Assembly: GCA_046566065.1 (NCBI GenBank)
Contig: JBKHXK010000005.1
Span: forward strand, 1 to 64,000
From: MB1-2 sp046566065
GTDB taxonomy: Bacteria > Actinomycetota > CADDZG01 > WHSQ01
Direction of reading: 5' to 3'
DNA length: 64,000 nucleotides
In this document: positions 59,244 through 64,000 of the stretch, in pieces
How the letters are laid out: every line of letters begins with the position of its first letter
Numbering within the stretch: the stretch's first letter is position 1
Made by a program: the position numbers and the translations under genes
The notes under the pieces: model-generated
Seen by the model: only the letters and a program-made list of their open reading frames with translations
Databases searched by the model: none
Told to the model about the DNA's origin: nothing

Positions 59244-60410
59244 TCAACCGACGGGCTCGTGAGGTTCGACCGGTTCGGCCTCTGTGGTCGCGCTCCGGCG
59301 GGCCGGCGGCTCCCCTGAGAGGCGAAGCGCGAAGAACAGCACGATCAGCGCCGGGATAGCGCCCACGAGATAGGCGCCTTCGTACCCGAACGAGCTTTCG
59401 GCCACGGCTCCGAGAAGGGTCGGTGCGATGAGATAGCCGAGGTCGCCCGTCATCTGATTGACGCCGACCGCGGCCCCGGAGCCTCCCTCGGGGATCGCGT
59501 CGGCCATCAGGCCACCGGCCGCGGTGCCCCCCGCGGCCACGCCGGCCCCGATCAGCATCATCAGCGGGAAGAAGGCGAAGGGGACGCTTTCGATCTGGCC
59601 CATCAGGAAGGTCGCCAGAGCCGTTACCGCGAGGCTGGGCACCAGCACGGAGCGGCGGCCGTACAGGTCCGACGCACGCCCGGCTACCCAGAGGATCAGG
59701 ACCTCACCGATCGAGAGCATCGCGATGGCGGCGCCGATCTGATCCGTGGACAGCTCCAGTCGGTTCTTCGCATAGACGACCCCGACGATCTGGCTCGGCC
59801 CCGAGATCGTCCACCAGCCGACGAAGGTCGCGAGCAGAGCGACGACGTAACGCAGATCCTTGAGCAAGGGCCGGGCGGCGCGGAGAGATTCGAGCGGCGA
59901 CTTCCGCTCGCGCCTGAACAACGCTTCTTCTCCGCCCATGACTACGTAGGCGATGACGGTCGCGACCAGCAGGCCGGTCGCGTAGAAGTGGAAGGGGGCC
60001 GCGACACCGAAACGCGCGGCCGCGATGCCGCCGAGCAAGGGCCCCGCCGCGATCCCGACCAGGAAGGATGAGCGGAAGGCCCCCGTCGCGCGGCCCATGG
60101 CCTCGGGCTCGATGATCCGCAGGATCCGGTTCATCAGGCCGGCGATGAACAGCGCCGAACCGGCCCCACCGAACCCGCGCGCCAGCACCAGCTGAGTGAA
60201 CGTCGTCGAGAACCCGGCCGCGTAGGAGGACGCGGCCACGACCAGCAGCCCCGTCATCGTCGAGGCGCGTTCGCCGAAGCGATCCACGACGAGTCCGCCG
60301 ACCAGGCCGAACGAGAACCTCGTCAGCCCGAAGACAAGTTGGACCAGTCCGATGGCGGCGAGACCGACGCCGAAGGATTCGGCGAGCAAGGGCAGGACGG
60401 GGATGACCAT
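59244..60410 (-). CDS. MFS transporter
   Basis: A 388-residue major facilitator protein with 11-12 hydrophobic segments: GLVGGLVVDRFGERASTMTG is MFS motif A, and the second half has ASDLYGRRSVLV, its repeat. With the ATG at 60410 the first helix is clipped (MVIPVLPLLAESFG). The same frame extends upstream to a CTG at 60494, overlapping the epimerase stop as CTGA and adding LSPLKRPEFRKLLAISITVALGFG, which completes the first helix; a CTG start is therefore possible. No in-frame ATG, GTG or TTG lies between. The substrate is unknown. Confidence 0.85.
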   Translation of the reverse strand: MVIPVLPLLAESFGVGLAAIGLVQLVFGLTRFSFGLVGGLVVDRFGERASTMTGLLVVAASSYAAGFSTTFTQLVLARGFGGAGSALFIAGLMNRILRIIEPEAMGRATGAFRSSFLVGIAAGPLLGGIAAARFGVAAPFHFYATGLLVATVIAYVVMGGEEALFRRERKSPLESLRAARPLLKDLRYVVALLATFVGWWTISGPSQIVGVVYAKNRLELSTDQIGAAIAMLSIGEVLILWVAGRASDLYGRRSVLVPSLAVTALATFLMGQIESVPFAFFPLMMLIGAGVAAGGTAAGGLMADAIPEGGSGAAVGVNQMTGDLGYLIAPTLLGAVAESSFGYEGAYLVGAIPALIVLFFALRLSGEPPARRSATTEAEPVEPHEPVG

Positions 60411-60490
60411 GCCGAAGCCGAGCGCGACCGTGATCGATATCGCGAGGAGCTTGCGGAACTCGGGCCGCTTGAGCGGTGAGAGGACTTCGT

Positions 60491-60901
60491 TCAGTGGTCG
60501 GCGGGTTTCTGGATCAGCTCGACCAGCAATCCGTGGTTCCCCTTGGGGTGCACGAAGGCGACCATGTGCCCGCGGCCTCCTTTGCGAGGAGCTTCATCGA
60601 TCAACGGAACACCTTGCTCCTTGAGCTGGGCCAGCGCGCCCTCGAGGTCGTCGACCTCGTAGGCGATGTGATGGAGACCCTCGCCCCGCTTGGCGAGGAA
60701 CTTCCCGACGGTGGTGTCCGGGCCGGTGGCTCCGAGAAGCTGGAGGTAGGACTCGCCGAGGGGAAGCATGGCTTCCTCCACGCCCTGGTCCTCGACCCGC
60801 TCCCGATGCTCGACCGTGAGGCCCCAGGTCTTCGAGTAATGCTCGACCGCAGCGTCAAGGTCGGCGACGGCCAGTGCGACGTGCTCGATCTTGTTCAACA
60901 T
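60491..60901 (-). CDS. Methylmalonyl-CoA (ethylmalonyl-CoA) epimerase, VOC family
   Basis: A 136-residue vicinal-oxygen-chelate protein with the epimerase metal set: His in KIEHVALAV, Gln in SYLQLLGATG, His in EGLHHIAYEV and Glu in GLLVELIQ. It swaps the 2-epimers of methylmalonyl-CoA, and the same class also acts on ethylmalonyl-CoA, so it may serve both carboxylase and mutase products. The ATG at 60901 follows TAGGAT by 7 bases (leaderless geometry); the ATG at 60910, three codons upstream, lies within that hexamer and is less likely. It overlaps the downstream MFS region. Confidence 0.88.
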   Translation of the reverse strand: MLNKIEHVALAVADLDAAVEHYSKTWGLTVEHRERVEDQGVEEAMLPLGESYLQLLGATGPDTTVGKFLAKRGEGLHHIAYEVDDLEGALAQLKEQGVPLIDEAPRKGGRGHMVAFVHPKGNHGLLVELIQKPADH

Positions 60902-60908
60902 GCCCGGC

Positions 60909-60914
60909 ATCCTA
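60909..60914 (-). promoter_or_regulatory. Putative -10 box (TAGGAT) of a leaderless epimerase transcript
   Basis: TAGGAT on the minus strand is followed by 7 bases and the ATG at 60901, the same spacing as at 41042-41047. Confidence 0.45.
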
Positions 60915-60930
60915 AGAGCCACGCGGACCC

Positions 60931-61710
60931 TTAGATGTCGGTGAAGTCGCCGTGGCGGCCCTTGCCGGAGGCGAAGCGCTCGGCCCCGGTCTGGGTCTCT
61001 CCGGTCGCGGCCGCTACGATCCCCCAGGTGAACTCCTGAGCCATCGCCTCGTCCAGGGTCAGCCCCCACTGCGCGAACACGGACCGTCGGTCGGCGCGCA
61101 TGACCGCTTGCGGGAAGCGCGCTACGTCTTCGGCGAGCGCGACTGCCTCTTCCAGGGCGCGGCCGGGCTCGACGACCCGATTCACCAGACCCATCTCGTA
61201 CGCCTCGCTCCCGTCGACGGGGCGGCCGGTGAGGATCATGTCCAGAGCCCGGCTTTGGCCGATCAGCCGTGGTAGACGGACGGTGCCTCCGTCGACGAGT
61301 GGCACGCCCCACCGCCGGTCGTAGAACCCGAAGGTGGCGTCACGCGCCGCGACGCGGAGGTCGCACCAGAGCAGGAGCTCCATCCCGCCAGCCACCGCGT
61401 GCCCTTCGATCGCCGCGATAACGGGTTTGTCCAGAGCCATCCGCGTCGGTCCCATCGGACCGTCACCGGTCGGGTCGATGCGGTTAGCGCGGCCCGGATC
61501 GTCCGCTAACGCTTTCAGGTCGGCGCCAGCACAGAAGGTGCCCGCGCTTCCCGTCAAAACGGCAACCAGTTGCGAGTCGTCTTCTTCGAAGCGCCTGAAG
61601 GCGTCGCTGAGACCCTGCGCGGTGGGACCGTCGACGGCGTTGCGTACCTCGGGCCGGTCGATCGTGACGATCGTGACCGGCCCTCGCTGCTCCGTAAGGA
61701 CTCCCGCCAA
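60931..61710 (-). CDS. Enoyl-CoA hydratase/isomerase family protein
   Basis: A 259-residue crotonase-fold protein. The oxyanion-hole segment is AGTFCAGADLKALADD and the helical turn HAVAGGMELLLWCDLRVAARDATFGF follows. The first catalytic Glu (GGMELLLW) is present, but at the second position where hydratases have Glu (GxPE) the sequence is FYDRRWGVPLVDGG, so Asp replaces it; a canonical hydratase is less certain, and an isomerase or other crotonase reaction is possible. It begins with TTG at 61710, 3 bases after the stop of the ABM-like gene, so the two are probably cotranscribed. Confidence 0.86.
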   Translation of the reverse strand: MAGVLTEQRGPVTIVTIDRPEVRNAVDGPTAQGLSDAFRRFEEDDSQLVAVLTGSAGTFCAGADLKALADDPGRANRIDPTGDGPMGPTRMALDKPVIAAIEGHAVAGGMELLLWCDLRVAARDATFGFYDRRWGVPLVDGGTVRLPRLIGQSRALDMILTGRPVDGSEAYEMGLVNRVVEPGRALEEAVALAEDVARFPQAVMRADRRSVFAQWGLTLDEAMAQEFTWGIVAAATGETQTGAERFASGKGRHGDFTDI

Positions 61711-61713
61711 CCT

Positions 61714-62019
61714 CTAGCCCATCTCTCCCAGCTCGAGGCGCGACTCGCAAATGAGGGGCTCGAAGCTCTCGATCAACTCCTGCATCCCGGCGACATGACG
61801 TTCGAAATCGGGACTCGTTCGGAAGGCCACGATCTGATCCGCGCTCTCCCACGAGCCGAAGCTGTAGAAGTTCGTCGGGGAATCCCCGTCCTGGAGCAAG
61901 CGGATCCCGGTCGCTCCCCGCTCCATGGCAGCTGCGGCGAAGTCCTGCCACAGGGCTACGAATCCGTCCTCTCGCCCCTCTTTGACCTTCCACCGGCCGT
62001 GCGTGTACGGGACTCCCAC
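61714..62019 (-). CDS. Antibiotic biosynthesis monooxygenase-like (ABM) domain protein
   Basis: A 101-residue protein of the dimeric alpha/beta barrel ABM fold: WKVKEGREDGFVALWQDFAAAAMERG, GIRLLQDGDSPTNFYSFGSWESADQI and FERHVAGMQELIESFEPLICESRLEL. ABM proteins are often small heme-free oxygenases or unassigned stress proteins; the actual activity is not clear. The GTG at 62019 has a strong ribosome binding site (AGGAGGTGA). The gene lies 3 bases before the crotonase and diverges from the thiolase gene. Confidence 0.82.
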   Translation of the reverse strand: MGVPYTHGRWKVKEGREDGFVALWQDFAAAAMERGATGIRLLQDGDSPTNFYSFGSWESADQIVAFRTSPDFERHVAGMQELIESFEPLICESRLELGEMG

Positions 62020-62051
62020 CGGTCACCTCCTGCTCGAGCGCGTCTAGCTCG

Positions 62052-62057
62052 TACAAT
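62052..62057 (+). promoter_or_regulatory. Putative -10 box (TACAAT) upstream of the thiolase gene
   Basis: TACAAT lies 39 bases before the GTG start at 62097, in the 77-base gap between divergent genes. The leader contains a GAAAGGGG ribosome binding site. No good -35 box is seen. Confidence 0.3.
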
Positions 62058-62096
62058 CTTGAGTCTTACCGATACCGCTCCGAAAGGGGTCTCCCA

Positions 62097-63290
62097 GTGG
62101 CACATTCCGTCGTCGTTTCCGCAGCACGAACCGCGATCGGCAAGTTCGGAGGAACCCTCGCCGGCATCCCCGCGGTTGACCTTGGGGGCCGCGCCATCGA
62201 GGGAGCCCTCGAGCGCGCCGGCATCTCCGGAGACCAGGTGGACTACGTGATCATGGGCCAGGTCCTCCAGGCTGGAGCGGGTCAGATCACCGCGCGCCAG
62301 GCCGCGATCAAGGGCGGCATCCCGGACTCCGTTCCGGCCATCACTATCAACAAGGTGTGTCTGTCGGGTCTGAACGCGATCGCGATCGCCGACCAGATGA
62401 TCCGGGCCGGAGATGCTTCGGTGGTCGTTGCCGGAGGCATGGAGTCGATGGACCAGGCTCCCTACCTGCTCCCCAAGGCCCGCACCGGTTACAGGATGGG
62501 CGACGGCAAGCTGGTCGACTCGATGATCTTCGACGGTCTGTGGGACGCCTTCACCGACAAGCACATGGGCGCGCAGTCCGAGGACGTGAACACGGAGTTC
62601 AAGATCACACGCGAAGAGCAAGACGCCTGGTCTCTCCGTTCGCACCAGCGTGCCTCGGCGGCGATCGAGGAAGGTCGCTTCAAAGAAGAGATCGTTCCCT
62701 TCGAGGTCCCGCAGCGCAAGGGCGATCCGATCGTGTTCGACACCGACGAAGGTGTGCGCGCTGAGACCACCGCGGAATCGCTCGCGAAGCTCAGGACCGC
62801 CTTCAACAAGGAAGGCACGATCACCGCCGGCAACGCCTCGCAGGTCTCGGATGGAGGCGCGGCCGTGATCGTCATGAGCGCCGAGCGCGCTCAGGAGCTC
62901 GGCGTCACGCCGATCGCCGAGATCGTCGCGCACGGGATGTCGGCAGAGAAGCCCCCGTACCTCCACACCGTCCCGGCCCTCGCAGCGCAGGCCGCTCTCA
63001 AGAAGGCCGGTCTGTCGATCGGGGACATCGACCTCGTCGAGATCAACGAGGCCTTCGCCGCGGTCGCCCTGCACTCCACCCGGATGCTGTTCAACGGTGA
63101 CGCCGACGCAGAGGAGAAGGTCAACGTGAACGGGGGAGCGGTGGCGCTGGGTCATCCGATCGGCTGCACGGGAGCTCGCCTCACCGTCACGCTGCTGCAC
63201 GAGCTGAAGCGCCGCGGCGGCGGTACCGGCATCGCCACGCTGTGCGGCGGCGGCGGCCAGGGCGACGCCATCATCTACCGCACCCTCTAA
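62097..63290 (+). CDS. Acetyl-CoA C-acetyltransferase (thiolase)
   Basis: A 397-residue thiolase that joins two acetyl-CoA to acetoacetyl-CoA, or cleaves 3-ketoacyl-CoA. Catalytic Cys88 is in INKVCLSGLNAIAIADQ, the His in GGAVALGHPIGCTGARL, and the second Cys in TLCGGGGQGDAIIYRTL. GTG start at 62097 with GAAAGGGG upstream. With the epimerase, mutase, double dehydrogenase and SDR in this half of the window, it fits the acetoacetyl-CoA entry step of the ethylmalonyl-CoA pathway, though a beta-oxidation thiolase cannot be excluded. A compound repeat and a strong hairpin follow. Confidence 0.92.
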   Translation: MAHSVVVSAARTAIGKFGGTLAGIPAVDLGGRAIEGALERAGISGDQVDYVIMGQVLQAGAGQITARQAAIKGGIPDSVPAITINKVCLSGLNAIAIADQMIRAGDASVVVAGGMESMDQAPYLLPKARTGYRMGDGKLVDSMIFDGLWDAFTDKHMGAQSEDVNTEFKITREEQDAWSLRSHQRASAAIEEGRFKEEIVPFEVPQRKGDPIVFDTDEGVRAETTAESLAKLRTAFNKEGTITAGNASQVSDGGAAVIVMSAERAQELGVTPIAEIVAHGMSAEKPPYLHTVPALAAQAALKKAGLSIGDIDLVEINEAFAAVALHSTRMLFNGDADAEEKVNVNGGAVALGHPIGCTGARLTVTLLHELKRRGGGTGIATLCGGGGQGDAIIYRTL

Positions 63291-63311
63291 GAGAGCGCAG
63301 GCGGCGCGAAC

Positions 63312-63456
63312 CCGTCGGCGAGCCGACGGCCCTGAGTCGCATGTCGCTCGATAGCTGGACGAGCGCTGGCGACATGCGACTCAGCGAGCAGGCAGCGCGC
63401 CGTTCAGGCGCCCGCCTGTGTCCTGAGGCGAGTCGATGGGCCCGCCGCCGGAGCGA
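63312..63456. repeat. Intergenic compound repeat, copy B, with a 16-base perfect inverted repeat
   Basis: Contains CCGTCGGC/GCCGACGG (63312-63329), a perfect inverted repeat with arms 63332-63347 and 63369-63384, the 24-base block 63395-63418 that is the exact reverse complement of 15633-15656, and the 37-base block 63420-63456 that matches 15665-15701 at 32 of 37 positions in the same direction. The 16-base stem can also terminate the thiolase transcript. No ORF is seen here. Confidence 0.65.
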
Positions 63457-63528
63457 CCCGAAGGGTCCTGGATTCGGGCGCGTCTGCGCGGTTCACTTCC
63501 CTTAGGAGTTCTAGGGGAGGAGGGCGTC

Positions 63529-64000
63529 GTGTTCGATCGTTCGGTGCTGCGTTGGGGAGGGCTCGCTGGGATGGTCGGTGCCGCGGTCGGCTCCGTGGCG
63601 AACCTGATGCATCCGCGGGGCGATGAAGTCGCTTCCGCTCAGGGCATCGTTGAGATGGCGGCCGGGAGCGACATCTGGATACTCGACCACTATCTGATCG
63701 CCTGGTCGATCGCTCTCGGGGGCTTCGGCCTCATCGCCCTTGCGAAGTCGCTCGCGCAGGAGCCGGCGCGTTCGTGGGGGTCGATCGCCATCGCTTTCAC
63801 CATCGGTTCCGTGGTGGTCGGTTACCTGCTGGCTGCCATCGATGGAACGGCATTGAAGGACGCAGCGGACAACGGAGGGCCGGAGGCCCTCGCCGTTGCC
63901 CAGGTATCTGCGGGGCTCTTCACCGCGATGATGGGATCGCTGTTCGGTGTCGCGCCGATACTGATCGGGATCGCGCTGCTCTCGACGAGTCAGTACCCGA
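63529..64000 (+). CDS. Polytopic membrane protein, 3' end outside the window
   Basis: From the GTG at 63529 the frame stays open to the last base (157 codons). GGAGGAGGGCGTC precedes the GTG, a strong ribosome binding site. The product begins VFDRSVLRWGGLAGMVGAAVG and has at least four hydrophobic segments, with short polar loops (NLMHPRGDEV, DNGGPEAL). I do not recognise the family; such small membrane proteins are common in actinobacteria. It begins a new transcription unit after the compound repeat. Confidence 0.6.
   Translation, partial: MFDRSVLRWGGLAGMVGAAVGSVANLMHPRGDEVASAQGIVEMAAGSDIWILDHYLIAWSIALGGFGLIALAKSLAQEPARSWGSIAIAFTIGSVVVGYLLAAIDGTALKDAADNGGPEALAVAQVSAGLFTAMMGSLFGVAPILIGIALLSTSQYP

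Noticed and set aside
1..64000. CRISPR arrays, tRNA or rRNA genes, transposases, phage genes
   Set aside because: No regularly spaced repeats, no cloverleaf or rRNA sequence, and no transposase or integrase motif seen on either strand.

Overview
This is a GC-rich chromosome fragment that looks like an uncultured member of the Actinomycetota. The clues are a biotin carboxylase/BCCP fusion, an AccE-type epsilon subunit of acyl-CoA carboxylase, an F420/LLM-type oxidoreductase, a DUF4012 protein, a fused ethylmalonyl-CoA mutase (MeaA type), many GTG/TTG starts with 1-4 base stop/start overlaps, and several genes whose start codon sits 6-9 bases after a TANNNT hexamer (leaderless style). A run of six Ns at 42266-42271 flanked by a 55-base duplication shows that it is a metagenomic or draft scaffold. 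I found no tRNA, rRNA, CRISPR array, transposase or phage gene.

Layout. 1-9536 is lipid/CoA metabolism plus RNA processing: the end of an acyl-CoA carboxylase alpha chain, a GT-C-like membrane protein, two acyl-CoA dehydrogenases, an R2lox-type diiron protein fused to an SCP2 domain behind a perfect 9-2-9 operator palindrome, RNase D overlapping a NYN-LOTUS-LOTUS protein, and a secreted protein. 9599-47758 is a large cell-surface glycan locus: WbaP-type initiating phosphoglycosyltransferase, WecG/TagA, two GT2 enzymes, Wzx flippase, Wzy-like ligase/polymerase, two sulfotransferases, a CDP-alcohol phosphatidyltransferase, a glycerol-1-phosphate dehydrogenase-like enzyme, a cytidylyltransferase-like enzyme, a DUF4012 protein, an orphan OppB/OppC permease pair, and six alkaline-phosphatase-superfamily enzymes. 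A hybrid PAS histidine kinase, an ACT-domain protein and a TPR protein may supply control. 47855-50438 is an operon of three secreted proteins. 50553-63290 returns to CoA metabolism: ethylmalonyl-CoA mutase, a double 3-hydroxyacyl-CoA dehydrogenase, an SDR, carboxylase beta and epsilon chains, an epimerase, a crotonase and a thiolase, with PurM and an MFS transporter among them. The window ends inside a membrane protein.

How it works together (inference). The central locus seems to build and export a surface polymer started by WbaP, flipped by Wzx and polymerised or ligated by the Wzy-like protein, with sulfate and glycerol-phosphate type decorations and a battery of phosphoesterases or phosphotransferases acting on it. 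The most striking observation is that three membrane-anchored AlkP-superfamily proteins (10827-12629, 13948-15573, 29907-31589) appear circularly permuted: the segment carrying the last metal-binding His, normally at the C-terminus of PafA-like enzymes, precedes the nucleophile core. A second candidate system is the trio of G1P dehydrogenase-like, nucleotidyltransferase and CDP-alcohol phosphatidyltransferase, which could make a glycerol-1-phosphate (archaeal stereochemistry) building block. The flanking CoA genes fit propionate/ethylmalonyl-CoA metabolism.
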